The notes under the pieces: model-generated
The model's database searches: none
What the model was told of the DNA's origin: nothing
Seen by the model: the letters and a program-made list of their open reading frames with translations, nothing else
Program-made: the position numbers and the translations under genes
NCBI RefSeq assembly: GCF_011927905.1
Contig: NZ_JAATJL010000001.1
Span: forward strand, 3,410,001 to 3,474,000
Source of the DNA: Arthrobacter pigmenti
GTDB lineage: Bacteria; Actinomycetota; Actinomycetes; Actinomycetales; Micrococcaceae
Reading direction: 5' to 3'
Length of the DNA stretch: 64,000 bases
Shown: in pieces, positions 1 through 8,223 of the stretch
Position numbering within the stretch: the first letter of the stretch is position 1
Layout: each line of letters opens with the position of its first letter

Positions 1-96
1 CGAAAGGATGATCCCCGCGAACCCCGAACGTCGTCGAGTGGGCGCTGATGACGGGTTCCCCGCGGAATCCAGTTGTTTCTGCCGGCTCGATGTTGC

Positions 97-1272
97 TCAG
101 GGGGTGGTTGAGGCCAGGGACTGCGGGCGGCCGGAGACTTCGATCTCGTACTGCTCGAGTGTTTCGAGGTTGACCGCCGTGATGCCAGGCCAGAATCCGT
201 CACGAGTGTAGCCACCGGAGAGGAGCGCGTACTGGGTGCCGGCGGCGTCCGTCCACGGGAGCACGGTTTCATGGAGCCGGTCGAGCGGCACAATCTCCTC
301 CCGGCCCATAGCCGGGTCGCGGATGGTCAGGTTCGGTTCCCCTGTCGCGTTCCCGAACGCGCCCGTGCCGATCGCCAGCAGTTTCCCGTCGGTATAGGCC
401 GCACCGTGCTGATGAGAATTCGCCGTCATCTCCTCCACAGCAACGGTGCCGGTGGCCGGATCGACGACGGCGAGCGCCAGCCCCTGGTGGGGCAGGAGGA
501 GGTTGCCGTCGTCGTCGATCGCGCCGTAATGGGGCTTCTCCCACGAGGCCAGGCCACCCTCCGTGCCGAAAGGGGCGACTTCAATCCGTCGGGCAGCGAA
601 CGTACCGGATTCGACAATGTGAACCGAGAACGAATCGTGATCGATCGTATAGATCTCAGAGCCGTCATCCGAGAGGAGGATGTCGAAGGGGCGCAGTCCC
701 ACCTCGACGTTTGCGATTGACTGTCCTGCCGCGACGTCGATCTTCTCCAGCACCGACGTACCGCCCGCGACGACGACGGCGACATACACGGTGCTGCCGT
801 CATCACTGGCCACGATTCCGGTTCCGCCGGGCCGGTACTCCCCGAACTCGACCCGCGCGGGTTGATGCGCATGAGGGATCAAAGCGGTACGTGCTCGCCG
901 GTCGAGATCGACGACGGCGACGCCTTCCGCTGTGGAGACAAACGCCTGCCCAGCCGCCACGTACACATCCCACGGTGCAGCACCGACCGGGATAGTGTCC
1001 TGGACCGGGTTCTCCCGATCGGCGGGATCAATCAGCAGGACGCTGTCGCCTGAAGCATCGGTGGCGAGGACAAGATCCGGCTCAGCGGCAGGCGGCTTGG
1101 CAACGTCCGGCGTCTGAACGGAAACCGGAGGCTCCGTCAGCGGCGGTCTGGAGATTTCGACCGATAACGACGGCTCGGCCGGCTCAGGAGATTCAGACGG
1201 CGCATCAACCGGCACTGCCGTGCACGCGCTCATCAGGAGCAGGCAGAGTACGACGACGACGCGGCGGAGCAT
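97..1272 (-). CDS. Putative lipoprotein with beta-propeller (YVTN-like) repeats
   Basis: The 391-residue product starts with a short basic hydrophobic signal ending in a lipobox-like LMSAC, so Cys17 is the probable lipidation site and the protein should be anchored outside the membrane. A Pro/Glu-rich linker (about residues 20-65) leads into a series of roughly 40-residue repeats of the type VLIDPADRE / VAVVDLD / IYTIDHD, which resemble YVTN or SMP-30-like beta-propeller blades. Such propellers usually bind ligands or partners; no catalytic signature is visible. It stands alone, ending before the window edge and separated from the ABC genes by a hairpin. The substrate or role cannot be told from sequence. 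Confidence 0.7.
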   Translation of the reverse strand: MLRRVVVVLCLLLMSACTAVPVDAPSESPEPAEPSLSVEISRPPLTEPPVSVQTPDVAKPPAAEPDLVLATDASGDSVLLIDPADRENPVQDTIPVGAAPWDVYVAAGQAFVSTAEGVAVVDLDRRARTALIPHAHQPARVEFGEYRPGGTGIVASDDGSTVYVAVVVAGGTSVLEKIDVAAGQSIANVEVGLRPFDILLSDDGSEIYTIDHDSFSVHIVESGTFAARRIEVAPFGTEGGLASWEKPHYGAIDDDGNLLLPHQGLALAVVDPATGTVAVEEMTANSHQHGAAYTDGKLLAIGTGAFGNATGEPNLTIRDPAMGREEIVPLDRLHETVLPWTDAAGTQYALLSGGYTRDGFWPGITAVNLETLEQYEIEVSGRPQSLASTTP

Positions 1273-1316
1273 GCATCCATTGTCGCCTGCGCGTCGTCTA
1301 CTCCGGGAAGCGCACC

Positions 1317-1368
1317 GAGCGGGCGCCAGTAACCATTCTCTTGCGAAAAGGGTTCTGAGCGCCCGCTC
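1317..1368. terminator. Inverted repeat, probable terminator of the ABC operon
   Basis: Two perfect 10-base arms, GAGCGGGCGC (1317-1326) and GCGCCCGCTC (1359-1368), are separated by 32 bases and lie just downstream of the ABC permease stop (minus strand) and upstream of the lipoprotein gene. There is no T tract, which is common in high-GC actinobacteria. A regulatory site for the lipoprotein gene is an alternative. Confidence 0.4.
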
Positions 1369-1390
1369 GAAGTATCCGTGGTGCAGAGAG

Positions 1391-2239
1391 TCAGCGTGAG
1401 CTGATGGACTTGTACTTCTTCACGGCTAGCGGCACAAAGATGGCGAGCATCAGTACAGCGCCTATCAGTACCGTCGGGATGGCATTCTGCATTGGCCAGG
1501 CGTCAGGCACGGGTGCCGTACCAACGTTTCCGAATAGCTCACGGGCCGCCTGCACGAGGGCAGATACCGGGTTCCAATTGGCAAAGGTCTCGAGAGGAGC
1601 CGGAAGGTTCTGGGGCTGCACAAAGGCATTCGAGATGAACGTCAACGGGAAGAGGATCATAAATGAGGCATTGTTGATCGTCTCAGCTGACTTCACCATC
1701 ATCCCGAGCAGCGCCATTACCCAACTGAACGCGAACGAGAACAGCAGTAGCAGGCCAACCCCGGCAAGGAACTCCGGAACCGAGGTGTTGACCCTCCACC
1801 CAACAAGGAAGCCTGTGCCGATCATGATGAGCATGGAAATGGCGTTCAGAACGAGGTCGCTTACCGTACGGCCGATCAGCACCGCCGACGAGCTCATGGG
1901 CAGAGTTCTGAAGCGGTCGATGATTCCCAGCTTCAGGTCCTGCGCCATGGACGCCCCGGAGAAGGTGGAACCGAAGACGACCGTCTGGGCGAAAATGCCT
2001 GCCATCAAATATTGCACGTAATCGGTGCCTTGGACCTGTATGGATCCGGCGTAGATCTGACTGAACAGCAGTACGAACATGATGGGTTGCAGAACTGCGA
2101 AAATCAGCATGTCCGGGGATCGTTTGATCTTGATCAGGTTTCGTTTGGTTACGGTCCATCCGTCAGATAACCACATGGCGCCTGCACTCATTCGGGCCGG
2201 TTCGATGCCCGATCGGACTCCCTGAGTAAGGACGCTCAC
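1391..2239 (-). CDS. ABC-2 type transporter permease (DrrB-like)
   Basis: The 282-residue protein has six predicted membrane segments and the layout of ABC-2 permeases: a soluble N-terminus, a segment starting around residue 43 (LIFAVLQPIMFVLLF), and the typical loop with MAGIFAQTVVFGSTFSG and a later FLVGWRVN...LLLLFSFAFSW. It would form the membrane pore of a DrrAB-type drug or lipid exporter with the ATPase encoded immediately upstream. The GTG start overlaps the ATPase stop (GTGA), indicating translational coupling. The transported substrate is unknown; daunorubicin-like drugs are only the family archetype. Confidence 0.85.
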   Translation of the reverse strand: MSVLTQGVRSGIEPARMSAGAMWLSDGWTVTKRNLIKIKRSPDMLIFAVLQPIMFVLLFSQIYAGSIQVQGTDYVQYLMAGIFAQTVVFGSTFSGASMAQDLKLGIIDRFRTLPMSSSAVLIGRTVSDLVLNAISMLIMIGTGFLVGWRVNTSVPEFLAGVGLLLLFSFAFSWVMALLGMMVKSAETINNASFMILFPLTFISNAFVQPQNLPAPLETFANWNPVSALVQAARELFGNVGTAPVPDAWPMQNAIPTVLIGAVLMLAIFVPLAVKKYKSISSR

Positions 2240-3219
2240 TGTGCTTTCTCCATCTCTGCGTTTTCGGGGACTTCCTCTTCAGCCCGATGCCCTGTGAGTT
2301 TCAGGAAGACATCATCGAGGCTGGGCCGCCGCATCCCGGCGTCGTGCAGTTCGATGCCCGCCTGACCGAGATCGGCGAGCACATACTGCAGCGCGCGCGG
2401 TCCCTCGATCACGGACACCTCAACGGTGCGGTCGTTTACGATCGGCTCGCCGTCGCCATGGCGGCCCAGAATTTCGCGGGCGGTACCGGCGTCGGACTCG
2501 TTGACAAGCGTGACGACCACACGGTGGCCGCCGATCTGCGCCTTCAACTGGTCCGAGGTGCCTTCGGCGATGACCTTGCCGCCGTCGATCACAGCAATGT
2601 CGTCAGACAGGTGGTCCGCTTCCTCAAGGTACTGAGTGGTGAGCAGCAGCGTGGTGCCCTCCTTCACCAGGTTGTTGATGATTTCCCACAGCGCAAGCCT
2701 GCTCCGCGGGTCCAACCCGGTGGTGGGTTCGTCAAGGAAGAGGATCTTGGGATTGATCACCAGTGCGCCGGCGAGGTCGATCCGACGGCGCATGCCTCCG
2801 GAAAACCCCTTCACCGGGCGATTGCCGGCTTCGGTCAGCTCGAACTGGTCGATCAGTTCCTGTGCCCGCTTGCGGGCGGTCCTGGCTCCCAGGTGGTAGA
2901 GCCTGCCGACCATCTCAAGGTTCTCGAACCCTGTCAGGTTTTCGTCCACCGCGGCGTACTGGCCGGACGCCCCAATGATGCGGCGGGCAGCCTTCGGGTT
3001 GCGGACGACGTCGATCCCATCGATGTGTGCGGAACCTTCGTCCGGCTTGATCAGGGTGGTGAGAACTTTCACTGCCGTCGTCTTACCCGCGCCATTCGGC
3101 CCGAGCAATGCCTTCACAGTTCCCTGCGGAACCGAAAGGTTGAGGCCCGCCAGCGCATGCACGGGACCGCTCTTCGATTTATATGTCTTCGTCAGACCCT
3201 CGGCCTGGATGATTGTCAT
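2236..3219 (-). CDS. ABC transporter ATP-binding protein (DrrA-like)
   Basis: The 327-residue ATPase has Walker A (GPNGAGKTT, about residue 40), the signature FSGGMRRRID, Walker B (ILFLDEPTTGLD) and a C-terminal extension of about 90 residues ending in RRPSLDDVFLKLTGH, which is diagnostic of the DrrA/CcmA drug-exporter subgroup. It powers the permease encoded by the next gene, with which it overlaps by four bases. The divergent PadR gene 270 bases away is a plausible regulator, since PadR proteins often control neighbouring exporters. Confidence 0.9.
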   Translation of the reverse strand: MTIIQAEGLTKTYKSKSGPVHALAGLNLSVPQGTVKALLGPNGAGKTTAVKVLTTLIKPDEGSAHIDGIDVVRNPKAARRIIGASGQYAAVDENLTGFENLEMVGRLYHLGARTARKRAQELIDQFELTEAGNRPVKGFSGGMRRRIDLAGALVINPKILFLDEPTTGLDPRSRLALWEIINNLVKEGTTLLLTTQYLEEADHLSDDIAVIDGGKVIAEGTSDQLKAQIGGHRVVVTLVNESDAGTAREILGRHGDGEPIVNDRTVEVSVIEGPRALQYVLADLGQAGIELHDAGMRRPSLDDVFLKLTGHRAEEEVPENAEMEKAQ

Positions 3220-3320
3220 GGGTCAACCCTAGGTTTCTACAGTCGTGGGATTAAGAGCATTGCGGACAGATTCGGTCCGCAGGAGCGGAGCCCAATCTCG
3301 AACGGCCTCCAGCAGCATAA

Positions 3321-3350
3321 CCAACTAATTGGGATTTCTCAATCAGTTGG
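3321..3350. promoter_or_regulatory. Imperfect inverted repeat between ABC operon and padR
   Basis: CCAACT-A-ATTG (3321-3331) pairs with CAAT-C-AGTTGG (3340-3350) across an 8-base loop, with one mismatch. It lies about 100 bases upstream of the ABC ATPase start in the divergent region and may be an operator. No other gene is visible in 3220-3489. Confidence 0.3.
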
Positions 3351-3394
3351 CAACTCACGCTGGGGCGCCGGTGGAAGGGAATGCATTCAAGTAG

Positions 3395-3413
3395 ATGTTC
3401 ACACTGTAGACAT
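3395..3413. promoter_or_regulatory. Candidate PadR operator (ATGT-N11-ACAT)
   Basis: ATGT (3395-3398) and ACAT (3410-3413) flank 11 bases upstream of the padR gene. PadR-family sites are usually ATGT-N8/10-ACAT, so the spacing is slightly long. The position suits autoregulation and control of the divergent ABC operon. Confidence 0.3.
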
Positions 3414-3489
3414 ATGGACGCCCGCAAGGCAACGATCCGCGTGTACCACGTAGGTTGCATGTCTATCTAGTCAGTGTAACGATGTACAG

Positions 3490-3855
3490 GTGATGAACGA
3501 GAGTGAGTGGCCGAGCGAATGGCTCCGGGGCGTGCTCATGCCGTGCGTCCTCAACATCCTCGTCGGCGAGACGACGTACGGATACGTCATCAGTCAACGC
3601 CTCACCGCTGCAGGACTGGGAAAGATCAAGGGCGGAACCCTCTACCCCCTGCTTGGGAGGTTGGAGAAGGACGGGCTGGTCTCCATCGAATGGCGGGCCG
3701 GCGAAGGCGGACCGGGCCGGAAGTACTACTCCCTCACCGCCACGGGCCGGGAGCAGGCCAACTCAAGCACCGAAGACTGGAAACGCTTCTCAAACGCTGT
3801 GTCCGCGCTCCTCAATTCAACACAGAACGAAAACAGGGGGAATCAGCATGGGTAG
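3490..3855 (+). CDS. PadR family transcriptional regulator
   Basis: The 121-residue protein matches PadR winged helices: WLRGVLMPCVLNILVGETTYGYVISQRL forms the first helices, GGTLYPLLGRLEKDGLV the recognition helix, and GPGRKYYSLTATGR the wing. GTG at 3490 or ATG at 3493 starts the protein. No clear Shine-Dalgarno site precedes them, and a TAACGAT element a few bases upstream suggests a leaderless transcript. It overlaps the next gene by eight bases, the usual arrangement of PadR with a HAAS-domain membrane protein. Likely targets are its own promoter and the divergent ABC exporter. Confidence 0.9.
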   Translation: MMNESEWPSEWLRGVLMPCVLNILVGETTYGYVISQRLTAAGLGKIKGGTLYPLLGRLEKDGLVSIEWRAGEGGPGRKYYSLTATGREQANSSTEDWKRFSNAVSALLNSTQNENRGNQHG

Positions 3856-4624
3856 GTCACCAATGAAAGCGATTAATCGACATCGTTATGCGCTCGAGCG
3901 CGAGCTTGCTCCAGCGGTGGAAGAGGAGTGGGCCGAGAAACTGATCCTTGAACTCCGGTTGACCGGGGTGAGCGGCAAGCGGATCGGCGACGCGCTCTCG
4001 GAAGTGAATTCCCACTGCGCGGACAGCGGCCAGAACGCGCATGATGCCTTCGGTGACCCTGTTGAGTACGCACGCTCCTTGAAGCTGCCACCGGATCTGT
4101 CAACGGGTGCGTTCCGTGCCGCTGCACCTCTTGCCGTGCAGCTTGCCGGCTCGGCCGCCGTTCTGGACGGGCTTCGCTCAATCAATAGCGGCGGGCCGGT
4201 GCTCTTCTCGTTGGGCGAGGCCGTTGTCGTCGCGCTTGTGCTCGGAGCGCTGATACTTCTCACCACGCAACTCGAGTGGCTGCTCCGGGCCTTCGTCAGG
4301 AGGCCCATCGCCGCCATCGTCGTTCATTCCATGCTTCTGGTGGCCATGCTCGTTGCGCTTGTCTCGCTCGACGACGTCACGCTCGCGCAGTTCCCGGCGT
4401 GGCCCACGTTTGCGGCGGGGACGACCGTCCTTCTTTTCGGGGTCGCGGGGCAACTCTCCGATTTGAGGAGAAAGCGCGGCGGAGTCGAAGACCCCGTCAC
4501 GTCACCCCTGAAGCGAACCACCGAGCGGAAACCACTGCGATCCCGCCTGGCGTCCTCTGCCGTATTCTGGATCATCCCCATCTACACCGCCGTATTTGCA
4601 ACCCTCGCTCTCCTGCCCGCCTAG
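3848..4624 (+). CDS. PadR-associated HAAS-type membrane protein
   Basis: ATG at 3848 is preceded by GGGGG and overlaps the padR stop by eight bases, giving 258 residues; the reading frame stays open further upstream only as a shadow of padR. The N-terminal ~90 residues are soluble and helical (YALERELAPAVEEEWAEKLILELRLTGVSGKRIGDALSEV), resembling the HAAS/DUF1700 module seen next to PadR regulators. They are followed by about four hydrophobic segments and a final membrane helix at the C-terminus. A sensing or partner role with PadR is inferred only from this recurrent pairing. Its end overlaps the convergent monooxygenase gene by four bases. Confidence 0.7.
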   Translation: MGRSPMKAINRHRYALERELAPAVEEEWAEKLILELRLTGVSGKRIGDALSEVNSHCADSGQNAHDAFGDPVEYARSLKLPPDLSTGAFRAAAPLAVQLAGSAAVLDGLRSINSGGPVLFSLGEAVVVALVLGALILLTTQLEWLLRAFVRRPIAAIVVHSMLLVAMLVALVSLDDVTLAQFPAWPTFAAGTTVLLFGVAGQLSDLRRKRGGVEDPVTSPLKRTTERKPLRSRLASSAVFWIIPIYTAVFATLALLPA

Positions 4625-6519
4625 CGGACCAGCAGCGGTTCGAAGAAAGCAGCCAACTCGTCGGTCGCAGTCAGTGGCAGCACGTTCGCCACATACTGGT
4701 CCGGACGAACGACGACGACGGCGCCATCGCGGCTGATGCCGCGCAGCTCGAAGATGTCTTCAGCCGGATCAACGCCGAACACCTTCTCCAGATAGTTGAG
4801 CCCGAACGGGCCGACCTGTGGTTTGAAGATTTCCGGGACAGCGTTGATGTCGATGCTCGGGTGATCCTGCTGGTAGATGACCTTGACGTCGAACCAGGCG
4901 TCAAGGTCCGCTCCCTCGGGGGTGGCTGTCAGCGGTGAGTCCGGCGCAGTCGCTATCCACGCCGCGAAGTCCCCGACCGGTGACGGCGTGCCCGGAAGCG
5001 CTTCGTCAGCGAAGACGTAGATGCGCCAGCGACCATCCGCCTTGGCTTGATGGCCCAAATGGACGGGATTGGTGTCGCACACACGCACAACGGGAGCCGA
5101 TTTGAAGCGCTTCCCGATGGTGAACCCGGTAGCCAGCTCTTGGTGCTTAGGCTCAGCGACCACCATCGAGGGCGCGTACTCGGTCATGAATCCGGCAGGG
5201 AACTCTGCGGTGCGCACGTAGAAGTCCTCGAGCTCGGATGGATTTTCGAACTCCTCGGGGCGCTTGGCCATCAGCGTGGACCACTGCCTGTCGAAGTCGA
5301 TCAGGTTCTTCGCAACTACCTGCCGCTCCGCTGAATAGGTGGCCAACAAGGATTCGGGGCTGCGGCCCTCCAGCACGTGCCCCAGCTTCCAGCCGATGTT
5401 GAAGCCGTCCTGCATCGAGACATTCATGCCCTGGCCGGCCTTTGCGCTGTGCGTGTGGCAGGCGTCTCCGGTGATGAAAACGCGCGGCGTCCGGGTGCCG
5501 AGCTCAGCCAGGATCACGTCGTCGAACCGGTCAGTCAGCCGGTGACCTACCTCGTACACGCTGTGCCAGGCGACGCTGCGTACGTCCAGCGTGTAGGGAT
5601 GCAGGATCGCGTTGGCCTTCTGGATGATCTCCTCGATGGTGGTGCGGCGGACGGCTCCGGCGTCATCCGGACGCACCTCTCCAAGGTCCACATACATCCG
5701 GAACAGGTGCCCGCCCTCACGCGGAATGAGGAGGATGCTGCCGCCGGAGACGGACTGAATGGCGCACTTGAGGCGGATGTCGGGGAAGTCCGTGACCGCG
5801 AGGACGTCCATGACGCCCCACGCGTGGTTCGCCTTATCGCCCGCCATCGTGCAGCCGATCGCCTCGCGGACCTTGCTGCGCGCTCCATCAGCACCGACGA
5901 CGTACTTGGCGCGGACCGTCCGCTCCTCACCCTCATTGGGGCCGGTGGTGTGTCCCAAGGTCACGGTGACCGGGTACTCACCCTCTCCGGCGACCTCAAG
6001 GCTGCGGAACTCGAGCCCATAATCCGGCGCCATCCGCGCGGGCGAGTTAGCCATGAACTCCGCGAAGTAGTCGAGGACGCGCGCCTGATTGACGATGAGG
6101 TGGGGGAATTCGCTGATCCCCGTAGGGTCGTCCTCCGTGCGGGCAGTCCGTACGATGCGTGAGGGGTCAGCACGGTCCGGCTTCCAGAACGCCATCTCCG
6201 TGATCCGGTACGCCTCGGCTGTGATGCGCTCGGCGAAACCGAACGCCTGGAAGGTCTCGACGCTTCGGGCCTGGATGCCGTCTGCCTGGCCGATCGCCAA
6301 CCTTCCGCCGCGCCGTTCCACGATCCGCGTGGTGACCCCGGGAAACTGGGAAAGCTGGGCGGCCGCGAGCATGCCTGCTGGCCCGCTTCCGACAATGAGC
6401 ACGTCTACCTCATCCGGGAGATCCTTTGGACGGTTCAGCCCGACGCCTGCCGCCGGTTCAACTCGCGGGTCACCGGATACGTAACCGTGGTGATGAAACT
6501 GCACGGGCTTCTTCCTCAC
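4621..6519 (-). CDS. Single-component FAD aromatic hydroxylase (phenol 2-monooxygenase / 3-hydroxybenzoate 4-monooxygenase type)
   Basis: The 632-residue flavoprotein has the FAD dinucleotide fold VLIVGSGPAGMLAAAQL (about residues 40-56), a DG motif (VGADGARSKVREAIG) and the second FAD motif FITGDACHTHSAKAGQGMNVSMQD. These are followed by a C-terminal thioredoxin-like domain as in phenol hydroxylase. It should ortho-hydroxylate a phenol using NAD(P)H and O2. It is divergent from the homoprotocatechuate genes, and no HpaBC pair is present. It may therefore make 3,4-dihydroxyphenylacetate from a hydroxyphenylacetate; this is inference, and 3-hydroxybenzoate or phenol are alternatives. A TTGAAC inverted repeat lies 26 bases before the start. 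Confidence 0.8.
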   Translation of the reverse strand: MRKKPVQFHHHGYVSGDPRVEPAAGVGLNRPKDLPDEVDVLIVGSGPAGMLAAAQLSQFPGVTTRIVERRGGRLAIGQADGIQARSVETFQAFGFAERITAEAYRITEMAFWKPDRADPSRIVRTARTEDDPTGISEFPHLIVNQARVLDYFAEFMANSPARMAPDYGLEFRSLEVAGEGEYPVTVTLGHTTGPNEGEERTVRAKYVVGADGARSKVREAIGCTMAGDKANHAWGVMDVLAVTDFPDIRLKCAIQSVSGGSILLIPREGGHLFRMYVDLGEVRPDDAGAVRRTTIEEIIQKANAILHPYTLDVRSVAWHSVYEVGHRLTDRFDDVILAELGTRTPRVFITGDACHTHSAKAGQGMNVSMQDGFNIGWKLGHVLEGRSPESLLATYSAERQVVAKNLIDFDRQWSTLMAKRPEEFENPSELEDFYVRTAEFPAGFMTEYAPSMVVAEPKHQELATGFTIGKRFKSAPVVRVCDTNPVHLGHQAKADGRWRIYVFADEALPGTPSPVGDFAAWIATAPDSPLTATPEGADLDAWFDVKVIYQQDHPSIDINAVPEIFKPQVGPFGLNYLEKVFGVDPAEDIFELRGISRDGAVVVVRPDQYVANVLPLTATDELAAFFEPLLVR

Positions 6520-6544
6520 TTCTTCGTGGAGCTGAGTTCGTTAT

Positions 6545-6561
6545 TTGAACAATGCGTTCAA
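6545..6561. promoter_or_regulatory. Inverted repeat TTGAAC-N5-GTTCAA upstream of the hydroxylase gene
   Basis: A perfect 6-base palindrome with a 5-base spacer lies 26 bases upstream of the hydroxylase start on the minus strand, in the expected promoter or leader. It differs from the palindrome at the other end of this divergent region, so a second regulator is possible. Confidence 0.4.
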
Positions 6562-6657
6562 TAGTCGAGCCATTGCTTTGGCACATACTGTAGGACAACT
6601 ATGAGCTGGACCACAAGGACGGGTTGACGCCTGCCTGATGCTCCGGCAGACTTCGTA

Positions 6658-6684
6658 TATGATTTCGTACCTGATTAGGTACGA
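6658..6684 (+). promoter_or_regulatory. Promoter -10 and GntR-type operator of the homoprotocatechuate operon
   Basis: TATGAT (6658-6663) is a good -10. Immediately after it, TCGTACC (6665-6671) and GGTACGA (6678-6684) form a perfect 7-base inverted repeat with a 6-base spacer. An operator over the transcription start suits repression, and the GntR protein encoded second in the operon is the obvious candidate. The first gene's ribosome site AAGGAGG follows at 6701-6707. Confidence 0.5.
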
Positions 6685-6711
6685 TACCGCATTCGACCAA
6701 AAGGAGGCGCT

Positions 6712-8223
6712 GTGACTCTGGAGTCCCAACCGCAGGACCTCACCGACGATCTGCTGGCCCGGACCCGCAAGGTCATCGCCGTCCACATCAATTACCCCAG
6801 CCGGGCGGCCCAGCGGGGACGCACACCGGAACAGCCCTCCTACTTCCTCAAGCCGTCGTCGTCGTTGGCTCTCGGTTCCCCTTCGAATCCAGGCGTGGTC
6901 GAGCGCCCGGCCGGCTGCGAGCTTCTCGGCTATGAGGGCGAAATCGCCCTCATCATCGGCAAGCCGGCACGGCGAGCGAGTCCTGAGGACGCTTGGAGCC
7001 ACGTCCAGTGGGTGACCGCCAGCAACGATCTCGGCGTTTATGACCTGCGCTACGCGGACAAGGGCTCCAACCTTCGCTCCAAGGGGGGCGACGGCTTCAC
7101 ACCGGTTGGTCCCGCCCTTATCCCCGCAGGCGACGTAAACCCTGCCAAATTGCGCATCCGCACATGGCACAACAGCGATCTGGTGCAGGACGACACAACG
7201 GAAGATCTTCTGTTCCCGTTCAACCGGCTGATTGCGGACCTCTCTCAGCTGCTGACGCTCGAAGCCGGAGACATCATCCTCACAGGTACGCCTGCCGGCG
7301 CCTCCGTGGCGGAACCGGGAGACGTGGTCGAGGTGGAAGTCAGCGCCGGGGACCTGAGGAGCGGCAGGCTCACCACGAGAATCACCGAAGGCACGACGCC
7401 GTTCGCGGACTTCGGCGCGCTTCCCAGGACAGATGACACCCAGCGGGAAGAGGCCTACGGCTCGCGCGAAGCCGCAGGGTTGGAACCCGCCGCGAAAGCC
7501 CTGACGCCGGAGCTGAAGAAGAAGCTCGAAAGCGTCGCCACCGCCACCCTTTCCTCGCAGCTTCGCAAACGCGGACTGAACAACGTGAGCATCGACGGCT
7601 TGCAGAGCACCCGTCCGGGAAGCCGCGTGGTGGGAACCGCGCGCACCCTCCGGTACGTGCCCAACCGCGAGGATCTGTTCAAGTCCCACGGCGGCGGCTT
7701 CAACGCCCAGAAGCGTGCGATCGATTCAGTGAACGACGGCGAGATCATCGTCATGGAGGCACGCGGAGAGAAAGGCACGGGCACAGTAGGTGATGTCTTG
7801 GCGCTCCGCGCCCAGGTGCGCGGTGCGGCAGCCATCATCACCGACGGCGGCGTCCGCGACTTCACGGCCGTCGCTGAACTTCAGATGCCAACCTACTTCT
7901 CCAACCCGCACCCAGCGGTGCTGGGCCGCAAACACGTTCCCTGGGACACCGACATCACCATTGCATGCGGTGGAGCAACCGTTCAGCCCGGCGACATTAT
8001 CGTGGCCGATTCCGACGGGATCCTGGTGATCCCCCCGGCCCTGGCTGGGGAACTCGCGGATGACTGTATCCAACAGGAGAACGAGGAGACGTACATCTTC
8101 GAGATGGTCAAGCAAGGCCACAGCGTGGACGGGCTGTTCCCCATGAACGCTGAATGGAAGGCCAAGTACCGGGAGTGGGCTTCAACGCAATCGAAGCCCG
8201 CGGAAGGGAAAATCGGTGACTGA
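6712..8223 (+). CDS. Fusion of FAH-family (HpaG-like) and RraA-family domains
   Basis: A GTG start behind AAGGAGG gives 503 residues. Residues ~10-235 are a fumarylacetoacetate-hydrolase fold: a metal-site segment YEGEIALIIGK, then SNDLGVYDLR and ILTGTPAG. This is the fold of HpaG, the decarboxylase/isomerase that converts 5-carboxymethyl-2-oxo-hex-3-ene-1,6-dioate. Residues ~270-490 are an RraA / 4-hydroxy-4-methyl-2-oxoglutarate aldolase fold with GDVLALRAQVRG and the TDGGVRD motif. E. coli HpaG has two FAH folds; here the second is replaced by RraA, a fold known for oxaloacetate decarboxylation. It is first in the hpa operon and overlaps the GntR gene by eight bases. Confidence 0.8.
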   Translation: MTLESQPQDLTDDLLARTRKVIAVHINYPSRAAQRGRTPEQPSYFLKPSSSLALGSPSNPGVVERPAGCELLGYEGEIALIIGKPARRASPEDAWSHVQWVTASNDLGVYDLRYADKGSNLRSKGGDGFTPVGPALIPAGDVNPAKLRIRTWHNSDLVQDDTTEDLLFPFNRLIADLSQLLTLEAGDIILTGTPAGASVAEPGDVVEVEVSAGDLRSGRLTTRITEGTTPFADFGALPRTDDTQREEAYGSREAAGLEPAAKALTPELKKKLESVATATLSSQLRKRGLNNVSIDGLQSTRPGSRVVGTARTLRYVPNREDLFKSHGGGFNAQKRAIDSVNDGEIIVMEARGEKGTGTVGDVLALRAQVRGAAAIITDGGVRDFTAVAELQMPTYFSNPHPAVLGRKHVPWDTDITIACGGATVQPGDIIVADSDGILVIPPALAGELADDCIQQENEETYIFEMVKQGHSVDGLFPMNAEWKAKYREWASTQSKPAEGKIGD

